From: Rickettsiales bacterium
GTDB taxonomy: Bacteria > Pseudomonadota > Alphaproteobacteria > Rickettsiales > JABCZZ01
Reading direction: 5' to 3'
Assembly: GCA_035765535.1 (NCBI GenBank)
Contig: DASTXE010000006.1
Coordinates: forward strand, 620,001-684,000
Length of the DNA stretch: 64,000 nucleotides
The notes beneath the pieces are model-generated. The model was given only the letters and a program-made list of their open reading frames with translations, made no database searches and was not told the DNA's origin. Positions 1 through 8,586 of the stretch are shown here, one piece after another; position 1 is the stretch's first letter, and each line of letters begins with the position of its first letter. A program made the translations under genes and the position numbers.

Positions 1-1
1 A

Positions 2-214
2 CAGCGCGGACCGTACATGCATGACGGCTCACTGGCCACTCTTGAGGAAGTGATCGAACATTATAACAAGGGCGGCAGCGTTAAAAGGGACAGTCTTGAT
101 GCGCAAATCAAGCCACTGCATCTGAACGCTCAGGAAAAGCAGGATCTGGTTGCATTCCTGGATACATTGACCAGCAAAGACAAACCTGTCACCCTACCAG
201 CACTACCCAAATAA
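2..214 (+). CDS. Di-heme cytochrome c peroxidase, C-terminal end (partial)
   Basis: This is the last ~70 codons of a gene that starts before the window. The visible residues RGPYMHDGSL, followed by TLEEVIEHYNKGG, match the C-terminal region of bacterial di-heme cytochrome c peroxidases (MauG/CcpA superfamily), where the Met is near the second heme. These periplasmic enzymes reduce hydrogen peroxide with electrons from small c-type cytochromes or cupredoxins. A cupredoxin gene follows 10 bases downstream on the same strand, so the two could form an electron-transfer pair. The heme CxxCH motifs lie outside the window and could not be checked. Confidence 0.8.
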   Translation, partial: QRGPYMHDGSLATLEEVIEHYNKGGSVKRDSLDAQIKPLHLNAQEKQDLVAFLDTLTSKDKPVTLPALPK

Positions 215-224
215 GGAGACAATC

Positions 225-554
225 ATGACATATTCAATCGTTAAACGTACAGTTCTTACCATTGCAGTGCTTGCTCTCTCAGGTAGTGCCGCCATTGCAG
301 CCGACCAGACCGTAATTCAGAAGGATAAAAGCTTCCAGCCTGCGGAAATTACGGCCAAGGCAGGCGACACGATCACGTTCGACAATCAGGACGTCATCAC
401 CCACAATCTTTATTCCAAAGATGCCGGCAATGAATTTGAGTTCCCTAAGCAGGACCCCGGTCAGAAAGAAAAACTGACGCTGAAAAGCGCCGGTAAAATG
501 ACAGTGCACTGCGCCATCCACCCTAAAATGAAGCTTGTAATTAACGTCCAGTAA
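225..554 (+). CDS. Secreted cupredoxin (plastocyanin/amicyanin-like blue copper protein)
   Basis: A 109-residue protein with a cleavable signal peptide ending near AIAADQ (about residue 26). The C-terminal half carries the type-1 copper ligand pattern: His in THNLYS, then Cys and His in VHCAIHPKM with the closing Met. It is expected to be a periplasmic one-electron carrier. A strong ribosome site (aaggag) lies 8 bases before the ATG, and the gene is 10 bases after the peroxidase gene, so they are probably one operon. The redox partner is inferred from context only. Confidence 0.85.
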   Translation: MTYSIVKRTVLTIAVLALSGSAAIAADQTVIQKDKSFQPAEITAKAGDTITFDNQDVITHNLYSKDAGNEFEFPKQDPGQKEKLTLKSAGKMTVHCAIHPKMKLVINVQ

Positions 555-585
555 AGAAAGAAGGCCCGACCAGCAGGGGAATGCC

Positions 586-2340
586 ATGTCTTTAAAACTG
601 AAGATTGTTACGGTATTCGTCTCCCTGTTGCTGCTGGTGGCTATTATTATTGGCTACGCGCGGCAAAGCATCACCTATGCCGGGAATTACATCGTCTCCT
701 CCGGCGACCTGCTACAGACTACGTTCGACAAACCGCTCATGTCCAGCAACTATGCTCGTGACGCGCTGGTCTATTTCTTTAAAACCCGCGATTTTCTGGA
801 CAAGCACGGTTATCAGAAAGACGAGTTCGAGAAATTATATTCCAATATCGGTGATGATCTGGACGTCGTGGAAGACCGTCTGGTAGAGCCAAAATCCAAG
901 AATCATCTGGATAAAGCGCGAGCATTGCTGAAACAATGGCATGACCGCGTTGTGGAACGGGCCGCACAGAAAGCAGCCGCCCCTGCCCTCACTGTCGTTC
1001 CCGCTGCACCGCCACCCGCAACTCCTGGCGCTGTTTCCACCGCTCCGGTCGTGATAGCCGCTCCGGCTCCCGCACCGTTTAACAACGAAAGCGATGCACT
1101 GGTCAAGGAGATCGAACAGACAATCGACCTGATAATCGAAAGCGAGTTTTCCGCCGCCCACGATTTTGTCATCTCAGCTCAGGATAAAATCAAACAATCC
1201 AATGAGAAAACCGCACGGTCGAATACGATCTTCCTGCTGCTGGGCGCTGTGTCCATCCTGCTGGCCCTTGCAAGCGGCGTTTACCTGTTTCTCAATATCA
1301 TGCGTCCGATCAAGGCATGTATCGGCCTTTCAAGCAATATTGCTTCCGGCAAACTGGACAACATTGTAGAAGTCCGTGGTAGCAGGGAATTTCGTCAGTT
1401 AATGCTGGGCTTCAGCAACATGCAGGAAAAACTGGCGGAGAATATCGAGAACATGCGCCATAGCATGGCAGAAATGAAAAAGCGCGAGGAAGAACAGCAA
1501 GTCATGAACAGACAGGCCTGTGAACTGCGCGATCACCTGAATAAGATCACTGAGGGGCTCAACGAGCACGGCATGGAATTATCGCGCGTGGCAGAAGCAA
1601 TGACAAGTGCCGTAGATGCTTCCTATGGCCAGGTAACAGACGCAGCGAAAGCTTCCGATCAAAGCTTCGCCATGTCACAGGATGTCTCCATGGCCTGTCA
1701 GGAAATGGAAGGCTCCCTTAAAAATGCTGCTGGCGAGGTAGTTGCAACAGACGGCGTCGTGAAAGAAGCCGTACGTATATCGGATGAAGCTGCCACTATT
1801 TCCTCCGAACTGATTGCCTCCATACAAGGCATACTGACTATTACCAATCTCATTGAGGCGATCGCATCGCAGATCAACCTGCTCGCGCTCAATGCCACCA
1901 TCGAAGCGGCACGCGCAGGTGACGCCGGAAGAGGTTTCGCTGTCGTGGCCGGAGAAGTCAAAAGCCTTGCTTCACAAACGGCGAAAGCCACGAAAGATAT
2001 TTCTACCCAGATAGAAACAGTCAGCCACACCAGCAACAATGTCATCCGTTTCTTCGAGACTATCAAAAATTCTATTCAAAAGATCAGCCAGCATTCCGGC
2101 AGTGTCGAACAGGCAGTGGAACAACAAAATATCACCACGAAGGAAATTGCGGAAAGCACGGCACGATCGCTGGAAGCCGCAAATAATGTAAAGCGCATAC
2201 TGAAGAATATTCAGGATGCTTCGGGACATCTGAAGGAATGTTCAGGACAGGTTCAGAATGTCTCCCGCCTGTTAAGTTCAGGCACGCAGTCGCTGAATAT
2301 TTCGCTCGAAAAGTTTCTTACCGACTATTGCATCCGCTAA
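586..2340 (+). CDS. Methyl-accepting chemotaxis protein
   Basis: A 584-residue chemoreceptor. An N-terminal membrane segment (about residues 5-25) is followed by a periplasmic region of ~180 residues containing a Pro/Ala-rich stretch (about 125-165). A second membrane helix (about 210-235), a HAMP linker and a cytoplasmic signalling coiled coil follow. The conserved hairpin tip includes [16 protein letters not shown] and [15 protein letters not shown]. It would signal through CheW/CheA to the flagellar motor. It is the third gene in a tight + strand run after the peroxidase and cupredoxin, so it might sense a redox or oxidant cue; that is inference. Confidence 0.93.
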   Translation: MSLKLKIVTVFVSLLLLVAIIIGYARQSITYAGNYIVSSGDLLQTTFDKPLMSSNYARDALVYFFKTRDFLDKHGYQKDEFEKLYSNIGDDLDVVEDRLVEPKSKNHLDKARALLKQWHDRVVERAAQKAAAPALTVVPAAPPPATPGAVSTAPVVIAAPAPAPFNNESDALVKEIEQTIDLIIESEFSAAHDFVISAQDKIKQSNEKTARSNTIFLLLGAVSILLALASGVYLFLNIMRPIKACIGLSSNIASGKLDNIVEVRGSREFRQLMLGFSNMQEKLAENIENMRHSMAEMKKREEEQQVMNRQACELRDHLNKITEGLNEHGMELSRVAEAMTSAVDASYGQVTDAAKASDQSFAMSQDVSMACQEMEGSLKNAAGEVVATDGVVKEAVRISDEAATISSELIASIQGILTITNLIEAIASQINLLALNATIEAARAGDAGRGFAVVAGEVKSLASQTAKATKDISTQIETVSHTSNNVIRFFETIKNSIQKISQHSGSVEQAVEQQNITTKEIAESTARSLEAANNVKRILKNIQDASGHLKECSGQVQNVSRLLSSGTQSLNISLEKFLTDYCIR

Positions 2341-2351
2341 ATACGTTGTAA

Positions 2352-2993
2352 TTAACGTTGAGCTCCCTTCCCTTGTCCACCTCCGCGTTGTTGGCCATGA
2401 GTCAGATTAACCGTTTCAAGGTTGCGGGTATGTTCTGCCGCTTCCAACACCTGACTTGCGCCACTATGCCCTTTCCCTGCAAGCACAGAAAGTTCCTGTT
2501 CAATGCCAAGCTGCCATGGGCGGTCGGTCATATAGGTGCTATGAGAATATTCCTGGCGCGCTAAGAATGTGCCCTCTTCGGACTTGATTTCCCACGTGGC
2601 AAACGGCAGCGCCTGTTCCGTGCGCACACCTTCCAATCGGAAATTCTTTTCGAGAAACTCATCCACACGTTTGCTCAAAGCAAGAGGCGGCAAAGTATAT
2701 CCATTACGCTCTTCCGCTTCTGTTCCGATAACATCACTAATCACTTTTCTCATCTCGCCGCTTTCCACAAAATTTCTGATAGTTTCTGCTTCCTTGCCCA
2801 GCAAATAACGACGTGTTTCTTCATCCGGCTCAGAACGCAGCGCCTGATATTTAGTGACAAAACGCTCCGGATTCTCAAACACATCTGCATCAATTTGCAA
2901 ACGCACGGAGGGACGTTTTGCAGCCGTGACACCTCGTTCGACTATGTTAAGCACAAGCGCCTTAAGCGCCGCAGTATTTGCTTCAATATCCAC
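2352..2993 (-). CDS. Hypothetical protein, 5' end probably frameshifted
   Basis: I do not recognise this soluble, charged protein of 213 residues (GTG start as given). Its tail is Gly/Gln-rich (GQQRGGGQGKGAQR). The reading frame stays open and protein-like upstream to about 3149 (YRGFDGYPTAY, EFPKYGDEIRI, AFFFVKGKK) but without a usable start codon. Plausible N-terminal pieces lie in two other frames (MQVENQEMFQVTV from 3160; a possible ATG at 3217). The native protein was therefore probably ~70 residues longer and the 5' end carries indels, or translation begins at the GTG. It converges with the receptor gene, ending 12 bases from its stop. Confidence 0.5.
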   Translation of the reverse strand: MDIEANTAALKALVLNIVERGVTAAKRPSVRLQIDADVFENPERFVTKYQALRSEPDEETRRYLLGKEAETIRNFVESGEMRKVISDVIGTEAEERNGYTLPPLALSKRVDEFLEKNFRLEGVRTEQALPFATWEIKSEEGTFLARQEYSHSTYMTDRPWQLGIEQELSVLAGKGHSGASQVLEAAEHTRNLETVNLTHGQQRGGGQGKGAQR

Positions 2994-3319
2994 GACCTGA
3001 TTATCCGCATTCTTCTTTCCTTTTACAAAAAAGAACGCCTGATTGTTACCGGTGATCCGGATTTCGTCACCATACTTGGGAAATTCCGCCGCCTGATAGG
3101 CTGTGGGATAACCGTCAAAGCCACGGTAACCTGAAACATCTCCTGATTCTCAACCTGCATAAGAAATTACGACGCTGATTATCCAGCGCACTGACAAGCT
3201 CTTTTAAGTACCTTCATGCAATTGCGCAATATTATCAAATCGCATTATTCCTTTTTTTATATCCTTGGGCCTTAGTCAAAATAGTATTTTTAGTTCCTCT
3301 ACTGTTTAATGCCGAGGAT

Positions 3320-3356
3320 GGCAGAAACAACATTGTTTCTGCCATTTATTTTTTTG
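3320..3356 (+). terminator. Hairpin with T-run just upstream of the 3380 gene
   Basis: Perfect 9-bp stem, ggcagaaac (3320-3328) with gtttctgcc (3335-3343), followed by a T-rich run to 3355. It has the form of a rho-independent terminator on the + strand, but no + strand gene ends nearby (the nearest ends at 2340). It lies 24 bases before the ATG of the small secreted protein, so it may act as an attenuator in that gene's leader, or end an unseen transcript. Confidence 0.5.
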
Positions 3357-3379
3357 AGTTCTAGCAAAGGAGAAATGTT

Positions 3380-3583
3380 ATGAAGAAAGCACAAGCAATT
3401 TCACTGGCTGCATTGATGGTCACCCTGCTTTCAGGGGCTGCATATGCAACAAGCAACGATAATGCTTCAGGCGACAGTGCATCGGGCTCTTATGGCTCCG
3501 GCACGGACAGCTCCTCCGGCAGCAGCACCAGCTCAGGTTCCGGTTCAAGCTCCGGCACAAGTGGCAGCGGCTCTTATCGCTAA
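3380..3583 (+). CDS. Small secreted Ser/Gly-rich protein
   Basis: A 67-residue protein with a clear signal peptide (MKKAQAISLAALMV, cleavage near AYA-TS at residue ~23). The mature part is almost entirely Ser, Gly, Thr and Asp in low-complexity order with no hydrophobic core, so it is probably disordered in the periplasm or outside the cell. A good ribosome site (aaaggag) precedes the ATG. No family was recognised; function unknown. Confidence 0.65.
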   Translation: MKKAQAISLAALMVTLLSGAAYATSNDNASGDSASGSYGSGTDSSSGSSTSSGSGSSSGTSGSGSYR

Positions 3584-3590
3584 CAGCATT

Positions 3591-3627
3591 AGTTCCCCTT
3601 CTCCTGGGAGAGGGGGAACTGCTAAAT
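3591..3627 (+). terminator. Terminator-like hairpin after the Ser/Gly-rich protein gene
   Basis: Inverted repeat agttcccc (3591-3598) with ggggaact (3613-3620), extendable by inner ctcc/ggag pairs and outer agc/gct pairs, followed by a short T-rich tail. It starts 8 bases after the stop codon at 3583 and faces the convergent 3643 gene. Confidence 0.55.
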
Positions 3628-3642
3628 TTTATATCATGAAAA

Positions 3643-3861
3643 TTAGCGGCGGTTACTCAACGCCCATATTAATAAAATAATCCAGCCCAGCCCCGTCCAT
3701 CCAAACAGGATATTCAGAATAAGAATGGCAACCTGATTAGGGTGATTCCGCGAAAACGCGATAAAACTGGGAAGGAAATTAATGAAGAGACCAAGAAGCC
3801 CAATCAGGAGAAAGTAGAAGGGATCAGCCGTTCCCATCCATATATAAGTATTATGGTACAT
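3643..3861 (-). CDS. Superinfection immunity (Imm-like) family membrane protein
   Basis: A 72-residue protein with two hydrophobic segments. It shows the family pattern of small bacterial proteins annotated after phage T4 Imm: NFLPSFIAFSRNHPN, ILNILFGWTGLGW and a C-terminal LIWALS. T4 Imm blocks DNA entry of superinfecting phage. For chromosomal homologues the role is unproven, and many may simply be general small membrane proteins. A strong ribosome site (aggaagag) lies 4 bases before the ATG. Confidence 0.8.
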   Translation of the reverse strand: MYHNTYIWMGTADPFYFLLIGLLGLFINFLPSFIAFSRNHPNQVAILILNILFGWTGLGWIILLIWALSNRR

Positions 3862-3984
3862 GTCTCTTCCTTTGCGTTGTCGAAAACTGCTATTGAAGAA
3901 AATCCATGTTCAATAATGAAGGAATGAGCATAAGGAAGCAATTAGAACCGCTGCCCGTCATGCTCATTCTCAATCGCATAATGA

Positions 3985-4416
3985 TCAGGCAGCCATTTTT
4001 CCCGTAGCACAGGCAACCACCTTGCTGACTTCCTTCAAATCCTGGTGTTTTCTTAAAATGCAGCCGAGCGTAATGATACCGCACACTTTTCCTGTGCTGT
4101 CTTTTACCAGCAAACGTCCGGTTCTAGTCTTCTGCATCTTTTCGGCTGCCTGCTCCAGCGTATCATTCTCACTGCAGGAAAGTATGCTCGTGGTCATATA
4201 ATCCCTTACCCGGGCCGATCCCACATCGTTCACTTGCGGAATCGCGCGAATCACAATATCGCGATCCGTAATCATGCCCGCCAGCTTCCCTTCCGTGCTC
4301 ACCGGCAGCGCACCGCACTCAAGCTCACGCATTCTCTCAGCCGCCTCTTTCAATGTGGCATCCGATGAAATCGTCTCAAAATTACGCTTCATAAGTTCTT
4401 TTACCTGGGTTTGCAT
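3985..4416 (-). CDS. CBS-domain protein
   Basis: A 143-residue cytoplasmic protein built of two tandem CBS motifs. The first (residues ~8-65) has VKELMKRNFETIS and ending GMITDRDIVIRA. The second (~70-130) has VRDYMTTSILSCSENDTLEQAAEKM ending CGIITLGCI. CBS pairs bind adenine nucleotides and usually regulate a partner; as a stand-alone pair its target is unknown. Very strong ribosome site (ggaagg) before the ATG. Transcribed away from the DUF1345 gene. Confidence 0.88.
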   Translation of the reverse strand: MQTQVKELMKRNFETISSDATLKEAAERMRELECGALPVSTEGKLAGMITDRDIVIRAIPQVNDVGSARVRDYMTTSILSCSENDTLEQAAEKMQKTRTGRLLVKDSTGKVCGIITLGCILRKHQDLKEVSKVVACATGKMAA

Positions 4417-4707
4417 ACGCGCCTCCTTCCTAATACAGATTACAATTTAAATCGGGGATTTCTTGCGCTTGTCGCGGGGAGCCAGAGAATGTAATTTCAA
4501 TAAAGCTCTCTCGGATTTATTGCTAATTTCCCTGGCTCCGAGCCTGCGGGTCAACCCGTCAGGAATCTGTATATATAGCACCCTGATAATAAAAAAATAA
4601 TCAGAGTCTTCCGCAGGCATATAACACTTGAATAAATGCATCACAACATTTGCACCGTTGCAGGACAAACGCTATGAATGAATCATAAGCCTTTAAAGGA
4701 GCTGTTT

Positions 4708-5355
4708 ATGATCCGTCATGCGAAAGCCCGCCCGCGCCTGTTAACAGCGACAGCAGTAGGGTGCATTCTATGGTTCCTGCTACCTGAAAATATTCACGAT
4801 GCCACCCGGATTCTGGTGGCCTGGGATAGCGGCGTGGGACTATACCTCGCATTGGCAATGTGGATGATGTGGAACTCCGACACGAGTAAAATTCGCCGCC
4901 GTGCGGCTGCGCAGGACGAAGGACGCATGGTCATTCTGTTCATGACCACCTTCACGGCAATGGCAAGCCTTGCAGCGATTGTTGCGGAACTTTCCACGGC
5001 AAAATCCTATACGGGAATCGCCAAAACGGAACATGTGCTCCTGGCCGGCATTACCGTCTTTCTCTCATGGACTTTCATGCACACAATGTACGCTCTGCAT
5101 TACGCGCATGAATTCTATACGGAACGCAATGGAAAAATGCTCGAAGGGCTTGAATTTCCCGGCCATTGCCATGCACCAGATTATTGGGATTTTATCTATT
5201 ACTCCTATGTAATCGGCACGGCGTCAGCGACCGCAGACATCAATATCACCTCACATATATTGCGTAGAATCAATACTATTCACTGCATGGTGGCATTCTT
5301 TTTCAATACCACCATTCTTGCTCTGACCGTCAATATCGGCGCCGGATTATTCTGA
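4708..5355 (+). CDS. DUF1345 integral membrane protein
   Basis: A 215-residue membrane protein with about five hydrophobic helices and the family feature HYAHEFY, followed by the conserved DYWDFIYYSYVIGTA stretch. I chose the ATG at 4708 (MIRHAKARP), which has aaagga at the right distance; an in-frame ATG 30 bases upstream lacks one. The family is widespread in alphaproteobacteria with no established function. Confidence 0.85.
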   Translation: MIRHAKARPRLLTATAVGCILWFLLPENIHDATRILVAWDSGVGLYLALAMWMMWNSDTSKIRRRAAAQDEGRMVILFMTTFTAMASLAAIVAELSTAKSYTGIAKTEHVLLAGITVFLSWTFMHTMYALHYAHEFYTERNGKMLEGLEFPGHCHAPDYWDFIYYSYVIGTASATADINITSHILRRINTIHCMVAFFFNTTILALTVNIGAGLF

Positions 5356-5462
5356 CGAACATTACTCTATATTCCGATTTTATATCCTGCCGCTTTGAGG
5401 GCATAATTTTTTTATCATAAATAAAGTATGGCTAAGCATCTAACTTAATAAGGAGCAGTCAT

Positions 5463-5966
5463 ATGAAAAAAATTACATCACTTGAAGAAGCATTCATCCA
5501 CGGCCTTTCAGATATTTACAGCGCTGAAAAACAATTGACCAAGGCATTGCCCAAACTGGCAAAAGCTTCGACCCATCCGAAGCTGGCCGAAGGTTTTGAA
5601 CAGCACCTGCAGGAAACCGAAGGTCAGGTAGAACGCATTGATCAGATCGTGGAAGCTCTTGATATCAAGCTTCAGCGTATCAGCTGCAAGGCAATGGAAG
5701 GTCTCATCGAAGAAGGCAAGGAAACCATTGAAGAGATCGAGGCAGGCCCCGTTCGCGATGTCATGCTGATTGCCGGCGCTCAGAAAGTAGAGCATTATGA
5801 AATCGCGACCTACGGCAGCCTTATCGCCATTGCGAAAGAACTGGGCTATGAGGAAGCAGTTTCTTTATTGCAGGATACGCTGAAAGAAGAAAAAGCGACG
5901 GATGAAAAGCTGAACAAAATCGCAATGTCCGACGTCAATAAAGAGGCACTGCGCGAAGCCGCTTAA
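5463..5966 (+). CDS. DUF892 / YciE-YciF ferritin-like protein
   Basis: A 167-residue helical protein matching the DUF892 ferritin-like family throughout: LEEAFIHGLSDIYSAEKQLTKALPKL at the N-terminus, GAQKVEHYEIATYGSL and a C-terminal LQDTLKEEKATDEKL. The Glu/His residues in these helices are the usual di-metal ligands. E. coli relatives are induced by stress. Strong ribosome site (aaggag). A hairpin follows the stop. A stress role is inferred from the family. Confidence 0.9.
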   Translation: MKKITSLEEAFIHGLSDIYSAEKQLTKALPKLAKASTHPKLAEGFEQHLQETEGQVERIDQIVEALDIKLQRISCKAMEGLIEEGKETIEEIEAGPVRDVMLIAGAQKVEHYEIATYGSLIAIAKELGYEEAVSLLQDTLKEEKATDEKLNKIAMSDVNKEALREAA

Positions 5967-5974
5967 GGCTTGAA

Positions 5975-6005
5975 GGCGGTAAGGTTATTCTTTATCCTTA
6001 CCGCC
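5975..6005 (+). terminator. Hairpin after the DUF892 gene
   Basis: Perfect 10-bp inverted repeat ggcggtaagg (5975-5984) and ccttaccgcc (5996-6005) with an 11-base AT-rich loop. It begins 8 bases after the stop at 5966. The downstream T content is modest, so termination may be partial and allow read-through into the FAH gene. Confidence 0.55.
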
Positions 6006-6033
6006 TGTTGCTTATCTTCAGAGGAACGATCTC

Positions 6034-6885
6034 ATGAAACTATTGCGTGTAGGCCCCATAGGCCGTGAAAAACCCGCCCTGCTGGATGCAGAAGGCGCGA
6101 TAAGGGATCTGTCTACCTATCTGAAAGATATTAACGCAGAAAGCCTCGCTTCCGGCGAAGTCATGAAACTGCGGACTCTTTCTCCCGAAATCCTGCCTGA
6201 GCTGAAAGAGAATGTGCGTATAGGCCCCTGTATCGGCAATGTAGGAAAAATCGTCTGCGCCGGTCTTAATTATACCGATCATGCGACCGAAACCGGTCAG
6301 CCTGTCCCTTCCGAACCGATCCTGTTCATGAAGGCCACCAGCGCGATCACAGGCCCTTACGATAATGTCGTGCTTCCCAAAGGTTCCACCAAAACCGATT
6401 GGGAAGTGGAATTATGCGTGATCATCGGAACGCGCGCGTCTTACGTAGCAGCGCATGATGCGATGCAGCACGTTGCCGGTTACTGCATTATCAACGATCT
6501 TTCGGAACGGGACTTCCAGTTTAAGCGCGGCGGCAACTGGTCCAAAGGCAAAAGCGCGGATACATTCGCGCCTATCGGGCCTTATTTCGTAACGGCGGAT
6601 GAAATAAGTGATCCGCATGCCTTAGCGCTGGAATGTGACGTCAATAATGTGCGCATGCAGAACGGCAATACCGCCAACATGATTTTCAACATCCCGCAGC
6701 TCATCAGTTATATCAGCCACTTCATGACGCTGCTGCCCGGAGACATCATCGCCACCGGCACTCCCGCAGGAGTAGGAAGCGGACGCAAGCCCAGGCAATT
6801 CCTAAAACCCGGCGACAAACTCCGCACCGCTATTCCGGGCTTAGGAGAACAGTCACAAACCGTCGTGGAATTTGTGCAACCATAA
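6034..6885 (+). CDS. Fumarylacetoacetate hydrolase (FAH) family protein
   Basis: A 283-residue protein of the FAH superfamily, which cleaves or decarboxylates C-C bonds in small acid substrates using a divalent metal. A short N-terminal domain precedes the catalytic core: KIVCAGLNYTDHATE, the metal-ligand stretch TDWEVELCVIIG, NDLSERDFQ, WSKGKSADTFAPIGP and a C-terminal TGTPAGVG. Length is normal for ureidoglycolate-lyase-like / acylpyruvase-like members. Substrate cannot be assigned. No pathway neighbours are present. Confidence 0.9.
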   Translation: MKLLRVGPIGREKPALLDAEGAIRDLSTYLKDINAESLASGEVMKLRTLSPEILPELKENVRIGPCIGNVGKIVCAGLNYTDHATETGQPVPSEPILFMKATSAITGPYDNVVLPKGSTKTDWEVELCVIIGTRASYVAAHDAMQHVAGYCIINDLSERDFQFKRGGNWSKGKSADTFAPIGPYFVTADEISDPHALALECDVNNVRMQNGNTANMIFNIPQLISYISHFMTLLPGDIIATGTPAGVGSGRKPRQFLKPGDKLRTAIPGLGEQSQTVVEFVQP

Positions 6886-7018
6886 TTTCTCTCATAATCA
6901 TATTTTCTTAACTTTTTTATTATATAAATCCTTCCACATTTTTTCACTTGCCTTCGGATATGATTATTGTACAGTAATCAAATCAAGCAGCATTCATTGT
7001 GAAAGAAGGAGATGGAAT

Positions 7019-7459
7019 ATGAGCCGGAAGCGCAATAACAATAAGAGAGTATCTGCATCGCCCCACGCAAGGGGAAGGAATGCGAGAACCGCTGTCGCTA
7101 AGATGGATAGTTTTTATCATCAGACGGTGGCTTTATGTAAAGCCGCGCTTGTGGTCTCCGTGGCACTTTACATTCTGGGAGGCACGCTGGCAATGAGGAT
7201 TGTGTATCACCAGCATAAAGGCCATCTTTTCAGCTGGCTGGCCGGGGACGAATCCAAATACCAGAGCCAGGCCGCCATACAGAAACGCAAAGCTGCTGAA
7301 GAAGCGGAACTGGAAGCCGAATGCAAGGCCAGCTATCATATGTCCTGCACGGAATATGCGCTGTCGATCGCAGAAGCTACGCAGTCACACAGCAAGCGCG
7401 ATGCAAAACAGATCGCCCTTCTGGAGAAAGAAAAAAGCAAAGCAAGAGATGCAATGTAA
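7019..7459 (+). CDS. Hypothetical single-pass membrane protein
   Basis: Predicted 146 residues from the ATG at 7019, which has a perfect aaggag 5-6 bases upstream; the longer open frame from 6872 overlaps the FAH gene and lacks a ribosome site. The N-terminus is Lys/Arg/Asn-rich, one transmembrane helix follows (about residues 42-62), and the rest is a charged Ala/Glu/Lys helix likely to form a coiled coil, with two Cys near SYHMSCTEYA. No family recognised. Confidence 0.6.
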   Translation: MSRKRNNNKRVSASPHARGRNARTAVAKMDSFYHQTVALCKAALVVSVALYILGGTLAMRIVYHQHKGHLFSWLAGDESKYQSQAAIQKRKAAEEAELEAECKASYHMSCTEYALSIAEATQSHSKRDAKQIALLEKEKSKARDAM

Positions 7460-7476
7460 TTCCTGATAGAACCGGA

Positions 7477-7851
7477 TTATTTCCATTCCGATAAAATGGA
7501 AGAAGTTACCCGGAACGGGAATTCCAGCAATCGTGTTGCTGCCTCAATATAGCTTCCCTGCGTTAGCATGAAATTCTTATAGGCATCCTTCGATCTATCT
7601 TCCTCAAAACGGATTTCCTTGGGAGCAGAATCTGAAGGGTCTCGGATATAGGTAGGAGCAGTGATGTTGCGATTTTCCGTACTATCCGGCGCTCCTTCCG
7701 ATTTATTTTCTTCGACATGCAATTTAACGATATTATTGCGCTCCACCAGTTCCGCCTTGATACTCTGGGCAGCTTCATGCGCTTCCTGCATTTCCTGCAG
7801 GACGACTTTCGTGTCTTTAAGATGTCTGCTTTGTTGTGTTGCCTTTGACAT
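7477..7851 (-). CDS. Hypothetical soluble protein
   Basis: A 124-residue hydrophilic protein starting MSKATQQSRHL; ggagg lies 7 bases before this ATG. The N-terminal third is a probable coiled coil (LQEMQEAHEAAQSIKAELVE). The C-terminal end, ATRLLEFPFRV, resembles amphipathic tails of phasin-like proteins, but the match is too weak to name it. It converges with the 7019 gene, 17 bases apart. Confidence 0.55.
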   Translation of the reverse strand: MSKATQQSRHLKDTKVVLQEMQEAHEAAQSIKAELVERNNIVKLHVEENKSEGAPDSTENRNITAPTYIRDPSDSAPKEIRFEEDRSKDAYKNFMLTQGSYIEAATRLLEFPFRVTSSILSEWK

Positions 7852-7951
7852 AATCAATCCTCCCTGATTGTGTTTTAACCAAGCAAACTCCTATTCGCAT
7901 AAAAGAACAATATCATTGGCATTTGCCATGAATAAAAGCCTCATAGAGCCT

Positions 7952-8467
7952 TCATAACCAAGGCAAATTAATTGCCCCACGCCATAAGCAAAGACCTTCT
8001 TCCCCATAAAACGGATCAGAATCGGGACAAGACACATTGGGCATCTTTTTGCCTGTGCATCTTATATCGAAATCCGATTGCCCCCATGGATAGGCACCGA
8101 TAACTTTTAATCCTTTGTCACTTTTGGTCACTCGCTGATGCCCTACTCCCGCCGGAATAATCAACATATCACCTGTTTTCAGACGAAACAGCCTCCCACT
8201 CTCCCCGCCCAGCCGCACGGTAACTTTGCCTTCGGCAATACCAAGCACTTCATGTGCGTTGGAGTGAAAATGCGTATAATCATAAATGGAATCAGTCCAT
8301 AACCCGCTCCAGCCATTTGCTTTGAATTTCTTGTGAAAAGCTGCGGCCTTGTCCTTCACAGAATCAGCAAGTACGCCGCGGTAAAGCAGAACAGGCAAAT
8401 GACTGTTGGGAACGTCGGAGCCCGGCGTAAAATAAATCTTTCTGGGTTTCACAAACTCGGCTTTCAT
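7952..8467 (-). CDS. Cupin-domain protein
   Basis: A 171-residue protein with a single cupin barrel. Motif 1 is FHSNAHEVLGIAEGKVTVRLGG (around residues 67-88) and motif 2 is TGDMLIIPAGVGHQ, giving the His/Glu/His metal set. A Cys-containing C-terminal tail follows. Similar proteins are annotated only as cupin-like; they may be dioxygenases or isomerases. The substrate is unknown. Divergent from the Nei-type glycosylase, with ~120 bases between. Confidence 0.82.
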   Translation of the reverse strand: MKAEFVKPRKIYFTPGSDVPNSHLPVLLYRGVLADSVKDKAAAFHKKFKANGWSGLWTDSIYDYTHFHSNAHEVLGIAEGKVTVRLGGESGRLFRLKTGDMLIIPAGVGHQRVTKSDKGLKVIGAYPWGQSDFDIRCTGKKMPNVSCPDSDPFYGEEGLCLWRGAINLPWL

Positions 8468-8586
8468 ACTGCGGCTCCAAGTGAAGTTTCTCCAACGTTA
8501 ATACAGCAGTTACGCAGTAAATTTTCACTCTGGAAAGGGGGAGTTCATATAGAAATTTAATAATTCGTACAGTAACGTTTATAATT

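Noticed and set aside
4447..4668. 73-codon ORF on the minus strand (TTG start) between the CBS and DUF1345 genes
   Set aside because: No ribosome site, weak start and no recognisable family. Its C-terminal stretch looks protein-like, but support is too thin.
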